Below, piece after piece: positions 7,751-14,469 of a stretch of 63,099 nt of DNA. Within the stretch, counting starts at the first letter, position 1. Every line of letters starts with the position of its first letter. Below the pieces are notes generated by a model. It saw nothing but the letters and a program-made list of their open reading frames with translations, had not been told where the DNA came from and did no database searches. This stretch comes from Lachnospiraceae bacterium (GTDB lineage: Bacteria > Bacillota > Clostridia > Lachnospirales > Lachnospiraceae), in contig JAFWOE010000004.1 in assembly GCA_017509985.1 (NCBI GenBank), positions 1 through 63,099 of the forward strand. Reading direction: 5' to 3'. The position numbers and the translations under genes were made by a program.

Positions 7751-9046
7751 ATGGATAAAAAAGAAATGATTAAATTGCTGTTTGAAACAGCGCATGAAGA
7801 TGATCCTTCTTCTACACTTGCCTTTTTAACCGAAACTGGTATATTAGATGAAGGTAGCATGTCGAAGATAATCGATATGAAAATAAAAAAAGCAGTAGAT
7901 GCAGTTCACAATCATCGCATCTCATGTGCAGGCGAGGGAAAAAGATGGTTTACCCGGGTTAATGACCCGTTAACCGGAAAATCAAAGACGTTTGCCGGAA
8001 GTTCAGAAACTAATATCTACGAGAGGTTATATGATTTCTATTACGGCGCAGAGCAGCAGAATAGAAAAAAAACTCTTTTAGACTATTATCCGGACTGGCT
8101 AAAGTACAAAATGTCGACTGATATAAAATCAAATTCGGCCAAACGTTATGACCAGGATTTCAGGCGCTATTACAAAGAGGAGCCATTATCTCAGGAGATC
8201 CTAAAAACACCTGTCTGCGAACTAAAAACCAGCACCTTGAAAACATGGGCGTATCAGATGATTAAGAAATATGATATGGACCGGAAGCAATATGGAAACT
8301 GTGTTCTGATTCTTAACCAGATGCTCGAATATCTTGTGGAAAACGAAATTCTTAAGACAAATGTATTTTCTGCGGTAAAAATCAAAAAAAATGTGTTTCG
8401 CAGGACGACAAAAGAACCTGCTGAAACACAGGTTTTTCAGAAAAGAGAAAGAGCTGCCATTATTGATTTGGCCATTCAACGTGCCTTACAAAAAAAGGAC
8501 GAAAGCTTTCTTGCAATTCCCTTAATGTTCATGACAGGATTGAGAATTGACGAATGCCTTGCTCTTTCTTTTGCTGATTTTGATTTGGAAAAACATGCTG
8601 TCTTTGTCCATGCTTCTTTATCTGCTGTAGAAGCAATAAACCAAGACGGAACCTGGGAAACCAGAAGATATGTATATAACGATTACCTTAAAGGAAACGC
8701 AGAACCGAGTTACATAGATGTCCCGGATATATGCTTTGAGTATGTGGACATGATTAAAGGGATTCTGAAGAGCAAAGGAATTAAGCGGAGCCTCCTGTTT
8801 GATGTGAAAACACCAAACAACATTGAGATGAAACTATATAGAATTTGTGATTCACTGAATATTACAAGACGTTCACCGCATAAAACGCGTAAGACCTATA
8901 TTTCTACTCTCATCAATGAGGGTATGGATATGGATTACGTCCGGACACAGGCCCGTCATAAAGACCTGAACACAACTCTCCGGTCATATGTCTATTCCAC
9001 TGCCACAAACGAAGAAAAAATAGCTGCCCTGAATCAGGTTCTGTGA
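7751..9046 (+). CDS. int: Tyrosine-family site-specific integrase
   Basis: A 431-residue tyrosine recombinase that should integrate and excise the island at tRNA-Ser. The catalytic set is visible: Arg265 in TGLRIDE, His377-x-x-Arg380 in SPHKTRKTY, His403 in ARHKDLNTT and the nucleophile Tyr413 in LRSYVY. The N-terminal 220 residues contain an arm-binding-type region and a SAM-like core-binding domain. It is a phage or Tn916-class length. The gene lies 116 bp from the tRNA-embedded attachment site, pointing toward it, the usual position for such an enzyme. No excisionase gene is recognised; one of the Cys-rich small proteins could fill that role, but there is no evidence for it. Confidence 0.93.
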   Translation: MDKKEMIKLLFETAHEDDPSSTLAFLTETGILDEGSMSKIIDMKIKKAVDAVHNHRISCAGEGKRWFTRVNDPLTGKSKTFAGSSETNIYERLYDFYYGAEQQNRKKTLLDYYPDWLKYKMSTDIKSNSAKRYDQDFRRYYKEEPLSQEILKTPVCELKTSTLKTWAYQMIKKYDMDRKQYGNCVLILNQMLEYLVENEILKTNVFSAVKIKKNVFRRTTKEPAETQVFQKRERAAIIDLAIQRALQKKDESFLAIPLMFMTGLRIDECLALSFADFDLEKHAVFVHASLSAVEAINQDGTWETRRYVYNDYLKGNAEPSYIDVPDICFEYVDMIKGILKSKGIKRSLLFDVKTPNNIEMKLYRICDSLNITRRSPHKTRKTYISTLINEGMDMDYVRTQARHKDLNTTLRSYVYSTATNEEKIAALNQVL

Positions 9047-9065
9047 TTTTTCGTTATGCTTTCAA

Positions 9066-9085
9066 GCTGTGGCACGCTGTGGCAC
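9066..9085. repeat. Tandem 10-bp repeat near the tRNA-side att site
   Basis: GCTGTGGCAC is repeated perfectly back to back (9066-9075, 9076-9085), between the integrase stop and the attachment core. Together with the different pair at 520-541 it is a plausible arm-type integrase site. Inference from position and repetition only. Confidence 0.4.
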
Positions 9086-9115
9086 TCTAAAACACCCCAA
9101 AACGATAATAAAAAA

Positions 9116-9153
9116 GCACCGGAACCCTTATAAAACAAGGATTTCCGGCACTT
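9116..9153 (-). terminator. Terminator for tRNA-Ser, supplied by the island
   Basis: On the minus strand GTGCCGGAAATCCTT pairs with AAGGGTTCCGGTGC around a short loop and is followed by TTTTTT. It lies nine bases beyond the tRNA 3' end. Because it is inside the attachment boundaries, the island replaced the native terminator (412-440) with its own. It may also stop integrase transcripts coming the other way. Confidence 0.75.
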
Positions 9154-9160
9154 TCACCGA

Positions 9161-9181
9161 ACGGAGAAGGAGGGATTTGAA
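9161..9181. repeat. Attachment site copy at the tRNA (21-bp direct repeat)
   Basis: Identical to 441-461 and overlapping the last 20 bases of tRNA-Ser, so integration rebuilt a complete tRNA. This is the tRNA-side border of the island. Confidence 0.8.
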
Positions 9182-9249
9182 CCCTCGCGCCGCTCACACG
9201 ACCTACACCCTTAGCAGGGGCGCCTCTTCAGCCACTTGAGTACTTCTCC
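9162..9249 (-). tRNA. tRNA-Ser (anticodon GCU)
   Basis: An 88-nt minus-strand tRNA: acceptor arms GGAGAAG and CTTCTCC pair, the anticodon loop reads CTGCTAA (anticodon GCU, reading AGC/AGU), there is a long variable arm typical of class II serine tRNAs, and the T-loop reads GGTTCAAATCC. The 3' CCA is not encoded. The last 20 bases form the island attachment core. Confidence 0.95.
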
Positions 9250-9352
9250 ACAAACTGAATTACTATAATCAGTATTCTGTTTTTACGCTTCTGCAAGCGC
9301 AAAAATGAGTATACTAAATTACTGATCCTTTGTCAAATAATTCAGAATACAC

Positions 9353-10942
9353 TCATCCGTTCTCTTTCGGACTGTCAAATCCGTACAGCCCGATCAGCAC
9401 GAAGCAGAAGGAGATCCGCTTCCGGACGGCCAGGTCGCTGAGATCCATATCAAGGATGTCCTGAAGCTTGGCGATCCGGTACGGAAGGCTGTTCCGGTGG
9501 ACATTCATGATCGCTGCTGTCTCGGTGATCCGTCTTTCATTTTCGATGTAAACGCGGAGAAGCTTGAAAAAACCTTTTCCGTGCTGCCTGTCCTGCTGCT
9601 TGAGATTGTAAAGCTTGTTGTGGTAATCGCTGTGATACCAGATATCCCTTGCCGCGTTGCCCTCGGCGGTAAAGATAAACGGGAAAAGATCTTCAAACCG
9701 GTGGATCCTCTCTTCCGCCGGCTTCAGATCATACAGCGCTTCTTCGTTCGGTGTGTTCCTGTACCGGAGCGCCAGTTTTACCTGCTGATACCCGTAGCTG
9801 ATGTCACAGAGATTAAAGATCGGCAGGCTGATCCCGCAGTCCGCGTCGTATTTATTCAGGAAATCAGAGAAAAGCTTCCTGTCGTTTTCCTGAAGGCCGT
9901 CCTCTTTCATCGAAACGGAATGACTGACCGCAACGATATTCTGCCGGTAATTCAGCAGCTTGAACCGCGGGAAGATATCCGTAAATTCCGACATCATCAG
10001 ATTGGAGATCACGGATTCGTTGTTCCTTGGCGCAATACAGAAGATGCGGAATCTCCCTGACGCCGGAAAGCCTACATATACGGCCCTTTCCAGGATCTCG
10101 TTGTGGTTGGAGATCTTTCCTTCCAGCAGGTTGGCAAAAAACGCGTCATAGATATGCGTACCGGAAGGCTGTTCGTTCCAGACCTGCTCGATGGCGGCTC
10201 CGACCGCATCCATAAGTATCCTGTATTTATCCCTGAGCCCCGGCGTGATCTCGACGTTATTGCAGGACATGACCGAATGGGCGAAATACACCCCTCTTTT
10301 TTTGAAGATCCGGTGCAGGGTGGGATATTTGGAGATGTTCGTGCTGGAATCATAATAGATGTCCGTCGCCTTCTCCCAGACACTGTACAGATCATTCTTC
10401 CGGAACGCCTCGACAGTCTCTTCGGGGTGATATCCGTATTTTGCCAGTCTCACGCAGATCGGATCGTCGCAGGGAATGCTGTCGGTGGAAGCGACCTTCA
10501 TGAAAGTGGAATCGGTGATCTGGATATGGTTGGGAATGATCGAAACAGAGAGGTCCAGAAGCTCCTGGATGCTCTTTTTCCTGGAAACCGCCGTATACAG
10601 CTGCAGCTCCCATTTATCAATAAAGAAGAAAAGAGACTGAATGCGTGTCAGCAGCTGCTCGGCCGAAAGAGGAGCGTCAACGATGATCACGTTTTCCGTC
10701 GCATCTTCCGGACTTTCCGTTCCCGGTTCGCGCAGACAGACGCTTACCGCGCCGTCCCGGAGGCCGGGATCCGTTTCAAAGTACTGAGAAAGCGTGCCGA
10801 CATAGAGATACTCTTTCTCCCATCTTTCATTTTCCTTCGGCATCTGCAGACAGCCTGTAAATACGTATCCGGAAGTGTTTTCGACAAAAACTTCCTTTTC
10901 CAGCGATGCCAGTTCGTCAAGAACTATATTCAGCGTTACCAT
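9353..10942 (-). CDS. PucR-type transcriptional regulator
   Basis: A 529-residue cytoplasmic regulator. The last 70 residues (NERRITETAAIMNVHRNSLPYRI, then KLQDILDMDL) form the PucR C-terminal helix-turn-helix domain. The N-terminal 450 residues resemble the sensor part of this family, with no membrane segment and no GGDEF. Members usually control catabolic or transport genes in response to a metabolite bound by the N-terminal part. It is transcribed divergently from the sodium:solute symporter across a 425-bp region with repeat elements, so that operon is its likely target. The ligand cannot be told from sequence. Confidence 0.85.
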   Translation of the reverse strand: MVTLNIVLDELASLEKEVFVENTSGYVFTGCLQMPKENERWEKEYLYVGTLSQYFETDPGLRDGAVSVCLREPGTESPEDATENVIIVDAPLSAEQLLTRIQSLFFFIDKWELQLYTAVSRKKSIQELLDLSVSIIPNHIQITDSTFMKVASTDSIPCDDPICVRLAKYGYHPEETVEAFRKNDLYSVWEKATDIYYDSSTNISKYPTLHRIFKKRGVYFAHSVMSCNNVEITPGLRDKYRILMDAVGAAIEQVWNEQPSGTHIYDAFFANLLEGKISNHNEILERAVYVGFPASGRFRIFCIAPRNNESVISNLMMSEFTDIFPRFKLLNYRQNIVAVSHSVSMKEDGLQENDRKLFSDFLNKYDADCGISLPIFNLCDISYGYQQVKLALRYRNTPNEEALYDLKPAEERIHRFEDLFPFIFTAEGNAARDIWYHSDYHNKLYNLKQQDRQHGKGFFKLLRVYIENERRITETAAIMNVHRNSLPYRIAKLQDILDMDLSDLAVRKRISFCFVLIGLYGFDSPKENG

Positions 10943-11367
10943 ATACTTCCTCCGCTATTCTTCCGGTGACTGTCTGGGCCGCTACCGGTTTTTTCGCATT
11001 GTCGATATTTATCATATCATATTTTCGTTATTTTCGTGAATCGGTTTTACAAAAAATGCACTTTTTCCATGATGCACTCTTGTAAAACATGTCACTGCTT
11101 CAGAGTCCTGTCCGATATTTGTCGCAAACGTCTAATTCGATCCTTTCTTTTTGTAAAATTGTGCAAGATTATGAAAATCGTTTCCCATGTAGGTGCACTT
11201 TAATCTTTTTTCTGAAAAAACTTTATTGTATAATTCAATTTGGAAACTGCACAAAGAGCCTTCGGCTTTTTGTGTCATCGGCCAACGGACCGGTATTTCA
11301 AAATCCCACCAGTTTTTGTTTTGCCTTTCTTCGGCCGATAAATTTTTCAAAAGGGAGGGTTTAGCAT
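10943..11367. promoter_or_regulatory. Shared control region of the PucR regulator and the symporter operon
   Basis: No gene is supported here. An inverted repeat GTTTTACA/TGTAAAAC (11044-11051, 11081-11088) encloses two direct copies of ATGCACT (11056-11062, 11072-11078), and a further TGCACTTT lies near 11193. A good -10 box TATAAT sits at 11229-11234, but the position 17 bases upstream is only a T-run, as expected of an activator-dependent promoter. These repeats are candidate PucR operator sites. A hairpin and a 7-bp long-range complement (ATCGGCC/GGCCGAT, near 11277 and 11333) lie in the leader. Confidence 0.5.
11251..11273 (+). terminator. Leader hairpin with U-run, possible attenuator
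   Basis: ACAAAGAGCC (11251-11260) pairs with GGCTTTTTGT (11264-11273) around TTC with one G-T pair. The T-run lies in the 3' arm. It falls about 17 bases after the predicted -10 box and 95 bases before the symporter ATG, so it could stop transcription early. No known riboswitch class is recognised around it. Confidence 0.45.
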
Positions 11368-12858
11368 ATGAACCAATTTGTAACCATTGGTGGTATCGCG
11401 TATAACTTTATAATTATCGCGGTATGTACAATCTTCATTTTCATGCGTCGTAGAAGAAGACAGGCGCAGGAAGACTTCATGTTCGGCGGCAAGCAGATGG
11501 GCTGGTTTGCTATCGCAGCAAGTATCGCTCTGACAGCTCTGGGCGGCGGACATATCAACGGTCTTTCCTTCCAGTCCTGGGTAGACGGCGTAGGCGTTAT
11601 CTGGTATTGCTTCGGCGCAGGCCTCTGCCTTGTAATCGTTATGAGATTCACGGGCGTATGGTACCGCAGAAGCGGATGCTTCACCGTTAACGAAATGTTC
11701 GGAAAACTTTTCGCTCCGGTCCTTACCCCGATCCTTGCAGGCTTCACCATCGGCTACTGCTGGCTGATCCTCTGCGTTGAGACCCAGGGTCTTGCATCCG
11801 TTATCTCCGCTCTTACCGGTCTTCCGAACCTTACCTCCGGTGTTGTCGGCATTCTCATCGGTGTTCTGTACGTTCTGCTTGCAGGTATCGAGGAAGTCGG
11901 CCTTGTTAACTCTGTTAACGCGATCCTGATGTATGTATTCGGATTCATCGCTCTCGGCGTTATCGGCATCTGCGTTCCCAATGGCTGGGTTGGAATCAAC
12001 AACACACTCGTTGTCAACACTCCGGAACTCGTTGCTGCATTCGGTAATGCGGAAATCATCAGATCCTACATCATCGGTACATTCCTTTCACTTGCACTCG
12101 GCATGAACTTCATCCAGTCGAACTGCCAGGCTGTTGCCTCTGCAGACGACCTGAGAGTTATGCGTAAAGCCGGTATCGGCGCTGTAGTTATGAACGTTAT
12201 GTTCGGTGTTATCATCATCGGCTTCGGTCTTGCAGCTCTCGGCCTTAAGCAGCAGGGATTCATCGGAGCAGAAATGGGTATCGCAGGAATGATGGAAATG
12301 ATCCTTACATTCTTCCCGCCGTGGCTCCAGATCTGCGTAGTAGGTATGTTCGCAGCCGCTATGCTTTCAACCATTTCCATGGTTGCCCTTACCATTGCTC
12401 TTTCTCTTAACAAAGAAGTTCTCGGACATTTCGGAGCTTTCAAAGGCATGTCCCAGAAAAAGGAAGGCACACTTGCACGTATCTGGATCGTGCTTGCCGG
12501 CCTGACCGCAGCTATCGCTGCTGTTAACATCAAAGACGCTGTTAACACTACGATCACCTGGGGCTTCTCCTGGTTCATTCCGCTCTTCTTCATGTTCCTG
12601 ATCGGTCTGTACTGGAAGCGCTCTACCGTAGCAGCAATGGTTACGATCTTCGCCTGCTGGGCATGCAACCTTGCACTGTCCTTCACCAACATGGCAGCGA
12701 AGTTCAATCTCGAAGGAAACAACCATTCGATCTTCCTTGTTGTTATCTCACTTGTTCTCGGCCTTCTCATCACCGGTCTTGACAAGAACGCGAAGCCGAG
12801 CTTCAAGAAGCTTTACAAGGAACAGCGTGCAGCGTATGACGCAGCCCGGGCTAAATAA
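11368..12858 (+). CDS. Sodium:solute symporter (SSS family)
   Basis: A 496-residue inner-membrane carrier with about 13 hydrophobic segments. The early segment LTALGGGHINGLSFQSW and the region around GLVNSVNAILMYVFG fit the SSS family, which couples uptake to sodium. The start follows AGGGAGGG. The substrate is unknown: the family carries sugars, amino acids, betaines, carboxylates and more. Two very small membrane proteins follow in the same transcript (spacing 14 and 3 bases), then a terminator, then a URO-D/methyltransferase-like gene, which suggests uptake of a methylated compound. That link is inference. Confidence 0.9.
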   Translation: MNQFVTIGGIAYNFIIIAVCTIFIFMRRRRRQAQEDFMFGGKQMGWFAIAASIALTALGGGHINGLSFQSWVDGVGVIWYCFGAGLCLVIVMRFTGVWYRRSGCFTVNEMFGKLFAPVLTPILAGFTIGYCWLILCVETQGLASVISALTGLPNLTSGVVGILIGVLYVLLAGIEEVGLVNSVNAILMYVFGFIALGVIGICVPNGWVGINNTLVVNTPELVAAFGNAEIIRSYIIGTFLSLALGMNFIQSNCQAVASADDLRVMRKAGIGAVVMNVMFGVIIIGFGLAALGLKQQGFIGAEMGIAGMMEMILTFFPPWLQICVVGMFAAAMLSTISMVALTIALSLNKEVLGHFGAFKGMSQKKEGTLARIWIVLAGLTAAIAAVNIKDAVNTTITWGFSWFIPLFFMFLIGLYWKRSTVAAMVTIFACWACNLALSFTNMAAKFNLEGNNHSIFLVVISLVLGLLITGLDKNAKPSFKKLYKEQRAAYDAARAK

Positions 12859-12872
12859 GGAGGTGTAAATTA

Positions 12873-13064
12873 ATGAATACAATAGGACCAATTATCACTC
12901 TTCCGTGGGGATTTTTCCTGTATACCCTTATCGGTGTTATTATATTGGTAATCATTGGCGAGATCTGGTGGGCTAAGATGGAGCACTTCCCGGAAGACGA
13001 ACAGCCGTATTCCGAAGGCAACCATTTCGTTATCAAGTCCGACCTGACAGATGAGGAGGAATAA
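12873..13064 (+). CDS. Small single-span membrane protein (63 aa), likely symporter partner
   Basis: Begins 14 bases after the symporter stop behind AAGGAGGTG, a very strong ribosome site. One hydrophobic segment (about residues 10-30, FFLYTLIGVIILVIIGEIWWA) is followed by a short acidic tail ending in DEEE. No family is named. Small subunits encoded right behind SSS carriers are known in other bacteria, so a stabilising or gating subunit is the likeliest role. Its stop is three bases before the next start. Confidence 0.7.
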   Translation: MNTIGPIITLPWGFFLYTLIGVIILVIIGEIWWAKMEHFPEDEQPYSEGNHFVIKSDLTDEEE

Positions 13065-13067
13065 GAT

Positions 13068-13172
13068 ATGAGCAGTCTTCAGATGTTCCAATTATATGTA
13101 GTTCTTGCTCAACTTGCATTTGTAATAATCGGCCTTATCGGTTATAATAGTGAAAAGCGCAGCAAGAAATAA
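13068..13172 (+). CDS. 34-aa membrane microprotein
   Basis: A tiny gene: ATG at 13068 follows GGAGGAATAAGAT, spacing normal. The product, beginning MSSLQMFQLYVVLAQLA, is one hydrophobic helix with a basic tail (SEKRSKK), so its C-terminus is probably cytoplasmic. It starts three bases after the preceding stop and is followed by an intrinsic terminator, so it is the last gene of the symporter transcript. Symporter-associated microproteins of this size are known in anaerobes; a role as accessory subunit is inferred. Confidence 0.6.
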   Translation: MSSLQMFQLYVVLAQLAFVIIGLIGYNSEKRSKK

Positions 13173-13208
13173 TGATTATCTTCCCAGATAATTAACACAA
13201 ACATATTT

Positions 13209-13235
13209 CCGGCGCCACCCACGGCGCCGGATTTT
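13209..13235 (+). terminator. Intrinsic terminator after the symporter operon
   Basis: CCGGCGCC (13209-13216) pairs perfectly with GGCGCCGG (13223-13230) around ACCCAC and is followed by ATTTTT. It lies between the microprotein and the methyltransferase-like gene, so the latter may be made partly by read-through or from its own promoter. Confidence 0.85.
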
Positions 13236-13258
13236 TAGAAGGAGGCAAGAGAATCTAT

Positions 13259-14320
13259 ATGCTTACAGCAAGGCAAAACATGTGGGAAGCAGTTAAAGGC
13301 GGCAATCCGGACCGTTTCGTTAACCAGTACGAAGCTATCCGCCTCTGCATGAACCCGATTTACCTGCACAATCCCAGCCCGATGCCCGGACAGGAAAACG
13401 TCGTCAATGCATGGGGCATCACCAACAGCTGGCCGGAAGGTTCACCCGGTGCGTTCCCGGTACATAAGCCTGATACCATCGTTATCAAGGATATCGAGAA
13501 CTGGCAGGATTATGTAAAAGCTCCCGACATTTCTGAAGCGGCTATCAAAGTCGAAGAATGGGCAGAGTTCCGGAAGACATACGACGCAGTAGACACGAAC
13601 CTGGCTTTTAAAGCGCCCTTCGTCGCTCCCGGTATCTTTGAACAGTGCCACCATCTCGGAGAGATCCAGAACACCCTTATGAATCTCTATGAGTATGAAG
13701 ATGAGATGCACGACCTCATCAAATACATCACGGATTACGAACTGCAGATGGCAGAGCTGATCTGCAAGCATCTCGAGCCCGATGCGCTCTTCCATCACGA
13801 TGACCTCGGAAGCCGCAACAGCACTTTCATGAAGCCCGAAATGTTCGAAGAGTTCTATGTAGATGCTTACAAGCAGGTTTACGGCTACTACAAGAGCCAC
13901 GGCTGCCAGCTGATCATCCACCATTCCGACAGCTACGGCGCTACTCTTGTTCCGCTGATGATCGAAATGGGCATCGACGTATGGCAGGGTCCCTGCGCTT
14001 CCAACAACATTCCGGAGCTTGTTAAGAAATATGAAGGTCAGATCACCTTCATGGGCGGCTTTGACGGAGCGGACTACGATACGCCGGATTGGGACAAGGA
14101 CGACATCGCAGAAAGAGTCACCGCATACCTCGATCAGTTCGATTCCCCGAAGGGTTACATCCCCTGCGTTATCCAGGGCGGTCCCGGATCCATTTACGAC
14201 GGCGTATACGAAGCGATCTTCGACACCATCCAGAAATACAACACCAAACGTTTTGGAGTTACCCAGGAAGAGCAGGATCTGCACCTTCCGCTCCAGTTCG
14301 AAAAGAAGGGATATTTCTAA
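13259..14320 (+). CDS. Uroporphyrinogen decarboxylase-superfamily protein (methyltransferase-like)
   Basis: A 353-residue TIM-barrel protein of the URO-D/MtaA superfamily. Members either decarboxylate uroporphyrinogen or move methyl groups from corrinoid proteins to a coenzyme. The region around residue 221 (LIIHHSDSYGATLVP) aligns with the zinc motif H-x-C-G of the methyltransferases but reads His-Ser-Asp, so the expected Cys is absent. A Cys lies at 246 (GPCASN). Heme-pathway genes and a corrinoid protein gene are absent nearby. Its place behind a symporter operon and a PucR gene suggests catabolic demethylation, but the missing ligand leaves activity open. The ribosome site is GAAGGAGG, spacing slightly long. 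Confidence 0.75.
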   Translation: MLTARQNMWEAVKGGNPDRFVNQYEAIRLCMNPIYLHNPSPMPGQENVVNAWGITNSWPEGSPGAFPVHKPDTIVIKDIENWQDYVKAPDISEAAIKVEEWAEFRKTYDAVDTNLAFKAPFVAPGIFEQCHHLGEIQNTLMNLYEYEDEMHDLIKYITDYELQMAELICKHLEPDALFHHDDLGSRNSTFMKPEMFEEFYVDAYKQVYGYYKSHGCQLIIHHSDSYGATLVPLMIEMGIDVWQGPCASNNIPELVKKYEGQITFMGGFDGADYDTPDWDKDDIAERVTAYLDQFDSPKGYIPCVIQGGPGSIYDGVYEAIFDTIQKYNTKRFGVTQEEQDLHLPLQFEKKGYF

Positions 14321-14340
14321 AGCAAAGCTTTTCAAAAGCC

Positions 14341-14368
14341 AAAAGAGACTGCTGCGGCAGTCTCTTTT
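14341..14368. terminator. Bidirectional terminator
   Basis: AAAAGAGACTGC pairs perfectly with GCAGTCTCTTTT around TGCG. It ends the methyltransferase-like gene, and the A-run/T-run flanks let it serve the purine operon from the other side. A very similar stem occurs at 60853-60886. Confidence 0.85.
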
Positions 14369-14469
14369 GATTATCCAGGCAATTTGCTCCGTGCTCATAT
14401 TTGTTAGCCAGCCAAAGTCAAACATTGCTTCATGCAAGCATAAGCATGTTTGTACTTTGGCCGTCTTTA

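Larger units (their letters stand above)
441..9181. mobile_element. Integrated island of about 8.7 kb in tRNA-Ser(GCU)
   Basis: The segment is bounded by the 21-bp repeats at 441-461 and 9161-9181. The integrase gene lies next to the tRNA and a phage-type replication module (replisome organiser, helicase loader) is inside. The cargo is a large surface protein with a truncated 3' end plus the tail of a HEPN gene. No structural phage or conjugation genes are visible, so it is either a satellite-like element or the remnant of a larger phage or conjugative element that lost its middle. The truncated fusion near 1160-1180 favours internal deletion. Confidence 0.75.

Noticed and set aside
9160-9260. 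CRISPR or repeat array near the tRNA
   Set aside because: Only the tRNA, its terminator and one tandem 10-bp repeat are present; no spacer pattern exists anywhere in the window.
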